Program-made: the position numbers and the translations under genes
Assembly (NCBI GenBank): GCA_964463965.1
Contig: CAYXED010000003.1
Location: 124,001-188,000, forward strand
Direction: 5' to 3'
Origin: UBA2166 sp964463965
GTDB taxonomy: Bacteria > Nitrospirota > Nitrospiria > Nitrospirales > UBA2166
Length of the DNA: 64,000 bases
Shown here: piece after piece, positions 17,406-26,328 of the stretch
How positions within the stretch are numbered: position 1 is the stretch's first letter
Layout: every line of letters starts with the position of its first letter
Notes under the pieces: model-generated
Databases searched by the model: none
The model's input: only the letters and a program-made list of their open reading frames with translations
Told to the model about the DNA's origin: nothing

Positions 17406-19565
17406 TTAGTATCCTCGACTTGCCATAAGGTTTTGAATGGCATTAACTTTTGAAAAAAACTCTTCCGTTGCCTCAGTGGCATCAGAAATGCCTTTAATCA
17501 CACGAGGTGTGATTAGCAATACAAGCTCAATGCGGCTTTTGTTTTCAATCGTATTTCTAAATAGGGCGCCAATGTAAGGAATGTCCCCAAGAATTGGAAC
17601 TTTGACAATTGTTTCACGCTCCGATTCATCAATTAGCCCTCCTACAAGAATTGTTTCCCCATCGTGTACAACCATTGAAGTAACCGCCTGACGTTTGGAA
17701 ATTGAAACATCAGTGCTTCCTACCGCAGGTGGGCCGACGTTACTCTTTTCTAGATCAAGATCCATAGTTACCAATCCAGTAGCATTAATAATTGGAGTAA
17801 CTTTAAGAATTGTGCCGGTATCTTTTCTCACAGTAGCCTCTGCAGCACCAGGTTCTACCCCAGCACCTTCAGATACCGCAGTTCGAATTGAAATTTCATC
17901 TCCAATCTCAAGAGATGCTTCTTTCCCATCAGTCACAAGGAGGTGGGGAGAGGCTAGCACACGTACAACAGATTCATCATCATGTGCCCGGAGTTGGGCA
18001 AGTAAGTTGACACGTTCTCCAGCATCAATTGTTAGTACATCGGCTCTAAGGGTTCCTGTGGTGCTACCTCGGAGACGAGGCTCAACAGGGTTTTCATTGT
18101 TTAAAAATGAGTAAGCGACACCATACTCCAAATTTTCAGTCAGTGTTACTTCAGCAACTAAAACTTCGATGAGGACCTGTCTTGGCATAATGTCTAATTC
18201 GTGTAAGATGCCTTGTAGGGTATCCCAGTCTCTGGGATTGGCCTTAATAATGAGTGTGTTAGTGGTTGGATAGGGGATAATTTTAATTTCTCCGGTAATT
18301 TCACCTTGAGGTCCTGAGAAAGGTGTTTCCTGAGATGGGGTTGCAGTGAGTGCAGCCGTTCTAACTTGGCCAGTGGAGGCTTCTGTTTGCTCAAATATGC
18401 TATTAAGAATTTCTGAAAGCTCTTCGGCAATGCCATTTTTAACGTGGTAGATATAGGTTCGTGTTTCAGTGCTACCTGTTTCTTTGTCCAATTGCGCTAA
18501 CCAATGTTCAACGAGATCAAAGGACTCTGTGATAGAGGAAAGAACAAGAAGAATGTTTGTCCTTGGTATTGGAAGTAAGCTAACTCCAACGCCAATACCA
18601 CTTTTTGTTGGAAGTTCAAACGCTGAAAATATTTTTTCAAGTTCTTGTGCAATCTCAGTTACATCTGCACGACGAATTGGATATAGGCGAACCGTTACCT
18701 GCTCGAAAATATTTGTGTCAAAGAGCTTGATAAGTGATCGTATTGTCACAGCATTATCTGCATGATCGGTAAAGAGGAGTAATCGACTATTTGCATATGT
18801 CGCAATATGACTTCCTTGTGAGAGAAAAGGTTTAATAACCTTTTCAAGTTCAGTTGTGGAAATATGATGAATTGGGACGATATGAAGTCCTACGCTTTCA
18901 CCTCGTGCGCCATTTCTGTCCGCATTGTACTCCTGAGTTATAATTGGCAAGTGTGTATTTGTCGTTGCCGTCATGGGTAGGATGTGATGAAGAGGGCCTA
19001 CTTTCATAATTGCTGCGCGGTTAATTCTAATAATGTCCTGAAACATTGATAGTAAATCTGACTTTTCAATTTCCCCCTTCATGTGGAGGTTTACTGTGCC
19101 TTTTACTTTTGGATCAATGAGGTAATCTATGTCTAGAACTTCCGACAGGACTTTTATTACTTTGTGAATTTCTGCGTTGTTAAAGTTTAATACAAGTCTT
19201 TCTGTGGATTCTTGGGTGGCTGATATTGGTAATTCCTCAATAGGTGTTTTCGCTGTTGGAAGGGAGTCTAAAGTTCCTTTTTTTGCATTACCTACTATGG
19301 GTGTATTTGGTGAGGGTTCTTCAGATTTTGTTAGTTGTGAGTCTAGGGTATGTTGAGGTAAATCAGCTGTAGAGTCTTGGGAGTTTGTACGGGAATCATC
19401 TGATAAAGTTGGTGAGGGAGAGTAGGCTCCTTCAAATATTGTTTTAAAGTTTGCACATCCAAAATTTACTATACCTGCCAAGAATATCATCGTGAGATAA
19501 TAAAAATTTTTTTTCAGGTAGTGAGTCAAAGCTGTGAAATATAGGGAGTACATAGTTGTTTTCAT
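17406..19565 (-). CDS. gspD: Second T2SS secretin, GspD paralogue (possible lipoprotein)
   Basis: A 719-residue outer-membrane secretin. It has N0 ('LVLNFNNAEIHKVIKVLSEV'), N1-N3 KH-like domains, then the secretin barrel with 'QVLIEVLVAEVTLTEN', 'VRVLASPHLLV', 'GETILVGGLIDESE' and 'LVLLITPRVI'. The start is set at ATG 19565, one nt after the upstream gspD stop; a start at 19637 would overlap that gene. The N-terminus has a hydrophobic segment ending 'IVNFGCANF', a possible but imperfect lipobox, so it may self-target as a lipoprotein without a pilotin. It is closely related in domain order and motifs to the upstream copy, pointing to tandem duplication. Both copies look intact. Confidence 0.93.
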   Translation of the reverse strand: MKTTMYSLYFTALTHYLKKNFYYLTMIFLAGIVNFGCANFKTIFEGAYSPSPTLSDDSRTNSQDSTADLPQHTLDSQLTKSEEPSPNTPIVGNAKKGTLDSLPTAKTPIEELPISATQESTERLVLNFNNAEIHKVIKVLSEVLDIDYLIDPKVKGTVNLHMKGEIEKSDLLSMFQDIIRINRAAIMKVGPLHHILPMTATTNTHLPIITQEYNADRNGARGESVGLHIVPIHHISTTELEKVIKPFLSQGSHIATYANSRLLLFTDHADNAVTIRSLIKLFDTNIFEQVTVRLYPIRRADVTEIAQELEKIFSAFELPTKSGIGVGVSLLPIPRTNILLVLSSITESFDLVEHWLAQLDKETGSTETRTYIYHVKNGIAEELSEILNSIFEQTEASTGQVRTAALTATPSQETPFSGPQGEITGEIKIIPYPTTNTLIIKANPRDWDTLQGILHELDIMPRQVLIEVLVAEVTLTENLEYGVAYSFLNNENPVEPRLRGSTTGTLRADVLTIDAGERVNLLAQLRAHDDESVVRVLASPHLLVTDGKEASLEIGDEISIRTAVSEGAGVEPGAAEATVRKDTGTILKVTPIINATGLVTMDLDLEKSNVGPPAVGSTDVSISKRQAVTSMVVHDGETILVGGLIDESERETIVKVPILGDIPYIGALFRNTIENKSRIELVLLITPRVIKGISDATEATEEFFSKVNAIQNLMASRGY

Positions 19566-19566
19566 A

Positions 19567-21582
19567 TCAAGGGCGTTGGTTCGTAATTTGTTTTCCGGCA
19601 GCTGGAACACGTGTTCTGAAATTATCTGTGGCCTCAATAGCTTCCTGGAGGTCTCGAATCACATGTGGAGTAATTAATAAAATAAGCTCGATTCGGTTTA
19701 TCGTTTCTTTTGTGTTTCGAAATAAGGCCCCGATGTATGGAATGTCCCCTAATAATGGAACTTTGCTGATGCTATCAGTCACTGTTTCATCAATTAGGCC
19801 GCCTACCAAGATAGTCTCACCATCTTGAACAACCATGGTGGTTGATGTTGTTCTTTTATTTATACCAACATCTGATGCTCCTTCAGAGGGAGGTGTCACG
19901 TTGCTCTTTTCCAAGTCGATCTCAAGGGTAACTAGGCCTGTCGCATTGATATGAGGTGTGACACGAAGAATTGTGCCTGTGTCTCGTCTCTGAATCGTTA
20001 CGTCCACTGGGCTTCCAGCATCTGCACCAGTTGGGCGTGCTTCACTAGTTCTTATAGCAACTTCGTCGCCAACACGAATTGAGGCCTCTTTCCCATCAGT
20101 TGCGATAATATGAGGAGATGCAAGTACGCGTAACTCAGTTTCTCCTGCGAAGGCCCTCAATGTTGCTAAAAGAGTTCTTTGGTCTCCTGATCGTAAACGC
20201 ATAAGGCGTCCTGTAAACCCAAGTGCGCCAGATCCTTCGAGTGGAGTAATATTTGTGTCATTGTCTTGAAATGCATATTCAATTCCAAACTCTGTATTCT
20301 CGGTGAGAGTTACTTCAGCAATTGCTACTTCAATAAGTACTTGGCGTGGGACGATATCGAGTTGTTCAAGTACGCTTTCGACAATCTCATAATCCCGGGG
20401 GTTGGCTTTTATGATGAGAGTATTTGTAGTGGCATATGATATCACCTGTACTTCTCCGGTAATGCCAGCTTTTCCTTCAAGTGAAGACGGTGAGCCTTCG
20501 GCATTATCTTGTGGAGTATTTGTGGCAAGTCGTGGTTGTGTTAGTTCATCAGGGTTGTCTTGAGAGAAAATGCTATTAAGTATATCTCCAAGCTCTGTCG
20601 CAATACCATTTTTTACATGGTAGATAAAGGTTCGAACATCAACTTCACCCTCCCGAGTATCCATTTCCTTTAGCCACCGTTCGGCAACTTGAAGAGCTTC
20701 TGGAAGTGACGTAATGACCAGGAGAGAGTTGATTCGAGTAATTGGTACAAAGCTAATGCCAGTTCCACGACCACTTTTTGTTGGTAATTCAAATGCTGCA
20801 AACAGCTTTTCAAGTTCTTGAGTAACGTCGGTGACGTCAGCATTTTTAATTGGAAATAGTCGAGCCTTCACTTGCTCAAAGACGTTGATGTCAAAGAGCT
20901 CTACAATTGAGAGGACTTTACTTATATTGTCTGGAAAGTCTGTGATTAAAAGTAATCGACTTTTTTCATATCCAATTACATGACTGCCTGATGAGAGGAA
21001 TGGTTTCACGAGTTTTTCAATTTCTGAAGGGGTAGCATATCGTAAAGGTATTACTTGTATCGTTACAGTATTTGATTTTTCTTCTTGAGTATCTTTAGAG
21101 AGTTTCCTGAGCTTTAGCGCCTTTGTTTTTGTATTTGCCATGGGAACTATGTGATAGATAGCGCCATTTTGTACAATTGCTGTTCTATTGATTCTGAGAA
21201 TGTCTGTAAAGATAACCATAAGATCTTGTTTTGAAATAGAACCGGTTGCATGTAGGTTAACCGTACCTTTAATTTTTGGATCAATGATGTAATTTAAATC
21301 AAGAATGTCCGCAATAACTTTAATAACTTTATAGAGGTTTGCATTGTCAAAGTTTAGTACTATCTCTTGACGAGGGGGTGTTGAATTAGCCGGAGTAGAT
21401 TGGGCATCAAGGATGTTGAGGGGGAGTAAACTTAAACTTTCTATAGGTTTTTGATCAGAATTTGAGGGAGATTGAGCGTCGCTGTAGCTTGAAGGTGTAC
21501 TTAGAGCAAGGATCAGAAGTCCCGCAAGCAAAAGTGCTGATAGTAGGGGCATTCTCCAAGGAAGCTGACGTAATACCTGCAT
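19567..21582 (-). CDS. gspD: T2SS secretin GspD
   Basis: A 671-residue secretin forming the outer-membrane gate of the type II system. The N-terminal signal segment (about residues 12-30, 'LLSALLLAGLLILALS') carries no lipobox cysteine. N0 is 'IVLNFDNANLYKVIKVIADI'; N1-N3 follow; the secretin core has 'QVLIEVAIAEVTLTEN', 'LRVLASPHIIAT', 'GETILVGGLIDETV' and 'LILLITPHVI'. It lies 46 nt after gspC. Unlike its downstream paralogue it has an ordinary Sec signal, so the two might be sorted differently. Copy order in the operon is C-D1-D2-E. Confidence 0.95.
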   Translation of the reverse strand: MQVLRQLPWRMPLLSALLLAGLLILALSTPSSYSDAQSPSNSDQKPIESLSLLPLNILDAQSTPANSTPPRQEIVLNFDNANLYKVIKVIADILDLNYIIDPKIKGTVNLHATGSISKQDLMVIFTDILRINRTAIVQNGAIYHIVPMANTKTKALKLRKLSKDTQEEKSNTVTIQVIPLRYATPSEIEKLVKPFLSSGSHVIGYEKSRLLLITDFPDNISKVLSIVELFDINVFEQVKARLFPIKNADVTDVTQELEKLFAAFELPTKSGRGTGISFVPITRINSLLVITSLPEALQVAERWLKEMDTREGEVDVRTFIYHVKNGIATELGDILNSIFSQDNPDELTQPRLATNTPQDNAEGSPSSLEGKAGITGEVQVISYATTNTLIIKANPRDYEIVESVLEQLDIVPRQVLIEVAIAEVTLTENTEFGIEYAFQDNDTNITPLEGSGALGFTGRLMRLRSGDQRTLLATLRAFAGETELRVLASPHIIATDGKEASIRVGDEVAIRTSEARPTGADAGSPVDVTIQRRDTGTILRVTPHINATGLVTLEIDLEKSNVTPPSEGASDVGINKRTTSTTMVVQDGETILVGGLIDETVTDSISKVPLLGDIPYIGALFRNTKETINRIELILLITPHVIRDLQEAIEATDNFRTRVPAAGKQITNQRP

Positions 21583-21628
21583 GGATCTTATACAATTATA
21601 TAAATTGATGTGTGAATACCAAGGGTGT

Positions 21629-22381
21629 TTACTCTGATGACCTTTTATTAGTCTTCGTCTTCTTCTTAGAACGTTTTTTCTTCATTGCGGGCTTTCCTTT
21701 TGTTGGTCCTCCTCCGGGAGCCGCGGTTACTACGTGACTTCGTCGGTTTAATTTATCTTCTGCCATTAATTCTAAAGTTCTCGTTTCCGTTTCTCCGGCA
21801 GATAGGATGACGCTATCTTCTAAAATTTCTTTTACTGTAAACCTTCCAACAGTATCTCCGATCCCAACATCCATTGGATCACGAGGTTTCCTAAGAAGAT
21901 CAGCAATCAAGGCGCGTTGATAATCACCAAAGATTACAACGCCTTGGAGGGCAAGTCGTTCTGAACGTTTTTTCTTTGCATTTTTCTTAGGGTGTGTAGG
22001 ACTTCGACGAGGAAGACGGTCTTTGGGTTTTGGAGCTTTGAGCTTTGTTGATTTTCCCGGTAGCTTTCGTGGTGCAATTTTCTTTGGGATAGCGTGTTTT
22101 TTTCTCGTGGGATGAAAAAGGTCTTTTTCAGCAATAACATTGTAAAAGTCTTTTGATGGAGGCGTAATGACTGGAGTTATAACGTCAGTTTCAGAGGTGC
22201 CTATTTTCAGGACTTGATGATGGTGAGGAAATTCACGTGATAGAGAAGGTGGATAAACCTCATTATGCTTGATTATCAGTGGATTGATGAATTTAGGGAC
22301 ATCAAAATTGAGTTGATTCGTAACATTAGTGGTTAATACAAAAATGATACATATAAGGCTCAGATTGATAAGCTGAATCAT
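21629..22381 (-). CDS. gspC: T2SS inner-membrane clamp protein GspC-like
   Basis: A 250-residue bitopic protein. An N-terminal membrane helix (about residues 4-20) is followed by a basic, Pro-rich linker (about 100-145, many Lys and Arg) and an HR-like domain: 'LALQGVVIFGDYQRALIADL', 'VGIGDTVGRFTVKEILEDSVIL'. That domain resembles the homology region through which GspC binds GspD N0. No PDZ domain is evident; instead the C-terminus is a very basic Lys-rich tail. Its ATG overlaps the gspM stop (ATGA), and gspD follows. The divergent sequence makes GspC the best but not certain label. Confidence 0.75.
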   Translation of the reverse strand: MIQLINLSLICIIFVLTTNVTNQLNFDVPKFINPLIIKHNEVYPPSLSREFPHHHQVLKIGTSETDVITPVITPPSKDFYNVIAEKDLFHPTRKKHAIPKKIAPRKLPGKSTKLKAPKPKDRLPRRSPTHPKKNAKKKRSERLALQGVVIFGDYQRALIADLLRKPRDPMDVGIGDTVGRFTVKEILEDSVILSAGETETRTLELMAEDKLNRRSHVVTAAPGGGPTKGKPAMKKKRSKKKTKTNKRSSE

Positions 22382-22992
22382 GCTCTTGCACTCTTTGGCG
22401 TGTTGTTTTCATGGATTTGTGGGTTTTCTTGGTGTTTGCCTGAAGGCTTCATTGTACCTTCAATTACAATGTCCGCACGTAAGCTCCGTGGTTTTTTAGG
22501 GTTAGGAATTCTGACATTAAGCTCTGAAACAAAGAGGTGAGCTGGCTGATGCTCAATTTCATAGAGAAAGTCGGTAAGTGTTTTGGTTTGTGCTGTTAGT
22601 GCAACGCGCACGGCAATTTTTGTGTAGTTGCTGTACTCCTGAGAATCAAGAACTCGGGTGCTTTTGATTTTTATATTCGAGTGTTTCTTTGAAAGGGTAT
22701 CAATAATAAGCTGGACTTGCGCCGCTCCAAGTGCAGGTGTTTTTGCTTTGATTAAGGACGTTTCCTTTTCCTCAAGCAATGCGACGAGTTTTTCGAGGCC
22801 CTTTTCAAGGCGAGGCAGTGTCTCTAGTCGATCTTGGTATTGTTGCAGCATGGACCCTTTCATTTCAATCTGAGTTTTTGTATCCTTGTGCTCATCTGCA
22901 ATTGGGTAGACAACATACTGGAGCCCTAGAAATAGGAGCACGGAAACCAGGCCAATAATGACGAAGTTGTTTTCTCTGGGTGAAAGAGCCAT
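22378..22992 (-). CDS. gspM: T2SS protein GspM-like
   Basis: A 204-residue bitopic inner-membrane protein. A short cytoplasmic N-terminus ('MALSPRENN') is followed by a membrane helix (about 11-30), a coiled-coil region (about 35-80, rich in Glu, Lys and Leu) and a small ferredoxin-like C-terminal domain ('YTKIAVRVALTAQTKTLTDFLYEIE'). This is the GspM/PilO layout: it stabilises GspL in the T2SS platform. It lies 6 nt after gspL and overlaps gspC by 4 nt. Position and architecture give the call, since GspM sequences are poorly conserved. Confidence 0.8.
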   Translation of the reverse strand: MALSPRENNFVIIGLVSVLLFLGLQYVVYPIADEHKDTKTQIEMKGSMLQQYQDRLETLPRLEKGLEKLVALLEEKETSLIKAKTPALGAAQVQLIIDTLSKKHSNIKIKSTRVLDSQEYSNYTKIAVRVALTAQTKTLTDFLYEIEHQPAHLFVSELNVRIPNPKKPRSLRADIVIEGTMKPSGKHQENPQIHENNTPKSARA

Positions 22993-22998
22993 GGGGAC

Positions 22999-24390
22999 TT
23001 AAAATCCAACCTTTACGTCTAACATCTTTACTTTTGCTTGAATACGGAAGTCCTCCCCACTCACCGGCTCACTAAAGTTGACATCGTAAAAAATGGGTGA
23101 GTTTTCGAGCTGCGAAATTAAGTGTGCCGCAGACGACCTCGTCCGACCAGTTAACGTGATACTGTCGCCTTTATAGGTGAGGTTTGTCAACCAATTCTCG
23201 TTGGGGACGACCGTTGTTAGCTCTTTTAGAACATTTAACGCAGTTTGGTGGCTTGGGGTGAGATTTTGAAGTGTTTCAAGTTGTATGGTGAGGGCGGAGT
23301 TTCTGTCTTGTATGGCGGTCATCGTAGCAATTTGTGGGGAGAGCTTTTTCAGTTGGTCACTAATGCGTTGCAATTCACCATGATTGTTCATAAAAGTGAT
23401 TGTGAGGTATCCAAGAGTCAGTAGTCCTGCCATGAGGATAAGGATGAAGGTTGGGGCATACTTTCGTCGTGGGGATGGAGGCCGAGGTTCTTCAGGAAGA
23501 AGATTAATTGATGGGCGATCATGTTTCAGCCCGTGTAATGCAAGTCCAACTAAGACCGGTGATTCATCAGGAAAGTCTTCGAGAGTAGTAACATGCATAG
23601 CTAGGTGCTTGGCGAGAGTTTCTGTGGTTAAGCCGTTGACGCTCTCCTGTGTTTGTCCAAGTATAATCTTTTCTACATTTGTTCGACTCTGTCCCAGTGA
23701 AACAAGCCCTTTTTCTAATTCTTTTCCAATATCTTTAGGGGTATTATCTTTTTTTAGAATTGCTCGTGTATAGCGAAGCTGAGATCCTTCAGTAATGATC
23801 AGTTCATAGCCAGTATCATGCAGGTCAATCACCACTCGAAGTGGTTTCGTATCAGTTGTTAAAGGGGCTTTTGGAGGATCAGTGTGTCGTAGGGTGTTAA
23901 GCATTGCGGTTGATGTAACTTCAATAGCTGCTGGTGTAATGCCAAGTTGTGTGAGCCGTGCGACATATGCTTGTAGCCTTGGTTTCTCAATAGCGGCAAA
24001 GAGTAGTCTTATCAGGTTGGTTTCGGGGTTTCGCGTTGTAATTTCAAACGCAAAATATGCCTCGTCTTTTGAAAATGGGGTATAGCGATCTATCTCATAG
24101 GATAGGACTTGTTCTAGGTTTTCTTCAACAACCATTGGAAGTTCAATTTCTCGTAGGACAACCTCTGCTCGTGGAACAGATACAAACACCTGCCCGTTTC
24201 TAATTTTATTCTTTTTTAGAAAGGACTTTACCTCAGGTAACTGTTGTGAGGGAGTATTATCAGAATTGGCTGTGGAGGCTATTGATGGGAGAATGAGCCT
24301 TGATGATACTCGAGTGTCTCCCCGAGATCTCTGGATGCAGAGAAACTCTGTAAAAGATTCCGTAAGTCGAATGCCTATGCTCGTTGCCAT
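22999..24390 (-). CDS. gspL: T2SS protein GspL (PilM-PilN-like)
   Basis: A 463-residue bitopic protein. The cytoplasmic actin-like part (about 1-295) begins 'SIGIRLTESFTEFLCIQRS' and includes 'VFVSVPRAEVVLREIELP' and 'EQVLSYEIDRYTPFSKDEAYF', both PilM/GspL-like. One membrane helix lies near residues 308-328, followed by a coiled coil and a periplasmic ferredoxin-like domain ('NVLKELTTVVPNENWLTNLTYKG'), PilN-like. GspL recruits GspE to the membrane. It lies between gspK and gspM in the operon. Confidence 0.88.
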   Translation of the reverse strand: MATSIGIRLTESFTEFLCIQRSRGDTRVSSRLILPSIASTANSDNTPSQQLPEVKSFLKKNKIRNGQVFVSVPRAEVVLREIELPMVVEENLEQVLSYEIDRYTPFSKDEAYFAFEITTRNPETNLIRLLFAAIEKPRLQAYVARLTQLGITPAAIEVTSTAMLNTLRHTDPPKAPLTTDTKPLRVVIDLHDTGYELIITEGSQLRYTRAILKKDNTPKDIGKELEKGLVSLGQSRTNVEKIILGQTQESVNGLTTETLAKHLAMHVTTLEDFPDESPVLVGLALHGLKHDRPSINLLPEEPRPPSPRRKYAPTFILILMAGLLTLGYLTITFMNNHGELQRISDQLKKLSPQIATMTAIQDRNSALTIQLETLQNLTPSHQTALNVLKELTTVVPNENWLTNLTYKGDSITLTGRTRSSAAHLISQLENSPIFYDVNFSEPVSGEDFRIQAKVKMLDVKVGF

Positions 24391-24428
24391 ATAAAAGTAC
24401 TTATGCCATTAAAGAGTTATTAGCGTAT

Positions 24429-25538
24429 TTACTCTTTTGCCATGGTATGTACGCTGTCATTCCATTGTAAGATCGTGTGTTCTTTTGGTGTGATTGAAAT
24501 GATTGCCCTGATATGATGTTGTATTGGACTAGAAGCAATTGTTCCATAAGAATCTACTGTGTATACACCACTAGGCCTAAAGCTTATAAATGGTATTGCA
24601 TCATCAATGTCACGTACAAAAGGCTCAATTTCTTCAGGAGAATTAAAGGTAAAGTACTCTCGTTCTGCAATAATTCCTCGAGCATGTTGTGTGTCAATGC
24701 CAGGTATTGACACTAGCACTTCTTGAGGGGCAGTGTTTACGTTTACTTTAAACTGTACTATTTCATCCTCATCGAGCTCATCCTCATCGAGCTCATCCTC
24801 GTCTGATGAACTTGTTTGAAGAGACGGGACGTCAAGTGATGCCGTTAACACGTCAACTAGCCCTGTGCGGCGTAGTCTGCCTTCATTTTCATTCTGAGTA
24901 TAAAAGATGTTACTTGTAATGCCTTTAACCCAGAGAAGTTCATCTATTGTGTCAAAAAAAGAATTTTTTGCATGATATGGTTCTGGTAGCGACAGGTAGT
25001 AGGGGTCTTCGGCACCATTGCGATTGTAGATGTTGTCTTTATCTCGCCAGTCAAGAATAGGGTCTACCATGCCAGCAATTCCTCTGTCATGTCGCATGTT
25101 ACTAAAGAGTTTGTGTAATGTCGCGCGGTTTGCTTGGTTTATATTAATTTTTCCACCTTCATCAAAAATTTTTATCTCTGCTGAGCCGTTACTCAAAGTT
25201 ACGCGGTATGGGCGTCCATCTGCAAGCCAGGGAGTTTCCAGTACGGCGTTCTCATTTAATATATCATTATTAGTGGGGGCGGCATCGTCATTTTCGTTTT
25301 GAGTAAGTATGGGCCGACTTAGTTCGGCAATAGCCTTATAAATGCCAGCACGTGCATAGTAATAGGCTTCTGTGGAATTCCGTTGATTTAGGGTTGTTTT
25401 TGCTTCAGTTCTTGTCATTATTGAAAATTCAAATGCCAATACTGTCAAAAGCATTAGTACCCACAGTACAAGCACCAGGGCTATGCCTCGTTGGGAATGG
25501 TAGTTCTTTGAAACGCATGTAATATAATTGTTTTTCAT
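24429..25538 (-). CDS. gspK: T2SS minor pseudopilin GspK
   Basis: A 369-residue large minor pseudopilin that caps the pseudopilus tip. The class III prepilin leader is 'HSQRGIALVLVLWVLMLLTVLAFEFS', cut before the Ile after Gly; the usual Glu+5 is absent, as expected for GspK. Further motifs are 'KININQANRATLHKLF' and a T2SSK helix-hairpin-helix-like part, 'VNVNTAPQEVLVSIPGID'. I start at ATG 25538, 4 nt after the gspJ stop; the frame extends upstream to 25592, but only through a Met-rich reading of the gspJ acidic repeat. An internal acidic DEDEL repeat (about residues 248-262) is unusual. Confidence 0.92.
   Translation of the reverse strand: MKNNYITCVSKNYHSQRGIALVLVLWVLMLLTVLAFEFSIMTRTEAKTTLNQRNSTEAYYYARAGIYKAIAELSRPILTQNENDDAAPTNNDILNENAVLETPWLADGRPYRVTLSNGSAEIKIFDEGGKININQANRATLHKLFSNMRHDRGIAGMVDPILDWRDKDNIYNRNGAEDPYYLSLPEPYHAKNSFFDTIDELLWVKGITSNIFYTQNENEGRLRRTGLVDVLTASLDVPSLQTSSSDEDELDEDELDEDEIVQFKVNVNTAPQEVLVSIPGIDTQHARGIIAEREYFTFNSPEEIEPFVRDIDDAIPFISFRPSGVYTVDSYGTIASSPIQHHIRAIISITPKEHTILQWNDSVHTMAKE
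24763..24803 (+). repeat. 15-bp tandem repeat inside gspK encoding DEDEL units
   Basis: Two perfect 15-bp copies (24763-24777 and 24778-24792) and a partial third, in frame with gspK, add an acidic Asp/Glu/Leu pentapeptide repeat. The unit is a multiple of three, so copy-number change would keep the frame. Confidence 0.85.
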
Positions 25539-25542
25539 TATT

Positions 25543-26328
25543 TTAGAAGTCATCATCGTCATCATCATCATCATCGTCATCGTCGTCTTCACTTGATGAA
25601 ATACTTTTCTTGGTCTCGTGTTCTCGTGCCATGATAGGAATTAGGACATCGAGCGATGAAGTTGTATCTGAGGGACCATGTTCAAGGTGTAGTTTTACGG
25701 CAGACGGTAGTAGTGTCTTGGGAGGATGATCAGGTGGAAATTCTTGATCAGGTAGTTCTGGTTGAGTGGGATCTTGTATGATCCACTCTGGAAGCCATGC
25801 ACCTGTTTTGGCGTCGAAATATTCAAAGCTAAGTTTAGATATGTCAGAAAGGAGATGAAACTTTTCTGAGTCTTGAAATGGTGTTTCATAGAATTTTTTG
25901 TGGTAAACAGGGCGATAGGCAACAATCAAGTTACTTGTAGGAGTGTTTTTTACTTTTTCAAGAAAATATACTACAAGATGAAGCCCAGCTCTATTGTCTA
26001 TCCCTAAGGGTTTGGTAGTGACGAATGCAACTGATGCAGGGCCTCCATCGAAAACCAATAGTTTTTTTGTAGATCCCTTATCTCCAGGCTTATTAATGGG
26101 AATTTTTAGTGGATATGCAGAACGGAGTTGTTGAGCAATTAGATCAGTAACAATGGAGTTTTGTTGGCTCGAAACTTGTGTGCTAGTTCCTTTGTCCCAA
26201 GTCTGAATTCCCAATGTGGCCGCTTGAGCCAAAATTACCATCATAACTCCCAGGATTACGATCGTAATCAGAAGTTCGAGGAGTGTGAACCCTTTCTGGG
26301 AGTTTCCCTCAGGGCATGGGTGTCTCAT
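25543..26328 (-). CDS. gspJ: T2SS minor pseudopilin GspJ with poly-Asp tail
   Basis: A 261-residue minor pseudopilin. The leader 'NSQKGFTLLELLITIVILGVMMVILAQ' has Gly-1, Phe+1 and Glu+5, recognised by the GspO peptidase. The middle matches GspJ in character: 'WDKGTSTQVSSQQNSIVTDLIAQQLRSAYP' and 'LSDISKLSFEYFDAKTGAWL' with the typical 'LP..V.L.L'-type strand. The C-terminus ends in Ser-Ser-Ser-Glu, 13 aspartates and Phe, which is not a normal GspJ feature. It overlaps gspI by 20 nt and nearly abuts gspK. Confidence 0.92.
   Translation of the reverse strand: MRHPCPEGNSQKGFTLLELLITIVILGVMMVILAQAATLGIQTWDKGTSTQVSSQQNSIVTDLIAQQLRSAYPLKIPINKPGDKGSTKKLLVFDGGPASVAFVTTKPLGIDNRAGLHLVVYFLEKVKNTPTSNLIVAYRPVYHKKFYETPFQDSEKFHLLSDISKLSFEYFDAKTGAWLPEWIIQDPTQPELPDQEFPPDHPPKTLLPSAVKLHLEHGPSDTTSSLDVLIPIMAREHETKKSISSSEDDDDDDDDDDDDDF
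25549..25587 (+). repeat. GAT/GAC trinucleotide repeat encoding 13 Asp at the GspJ C-terminus
   Basis: Thirteen consecutive Asp codons (mixed GAT and GAC on the minus strand) occupy 25549-25587, directly before the last residue and stop of gspJ. In another frame the same repeat reads as Met/Thr codons, which creates a spurious N-terminal extension of gspK. Confidence 0.9.

Noticed and set aside
17695..18114. 139-residue plus-strand frame inside the second gspD
   Set aside because: Low-complexity shadow of a strongly supported secretin on the other strand, with no domain or ribosome site.
17406..21582. Split or frameshifted single gspD
   Set aside because: Each frame separately holds N0 through the full secretin core and its own signal segment, so two genes are present.
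25549..25587. CRISPR-like or regulatory repeat array
   Set aside because: Simple trinucleotide repeat in frame with gspJ, with no spacers.
25538..25592. N-terminal Met-rich extension of GspK
   Set aside because: It is an out-of-frame reading of the GspJ poly-Asp repeat and would precede the prepilin leader.
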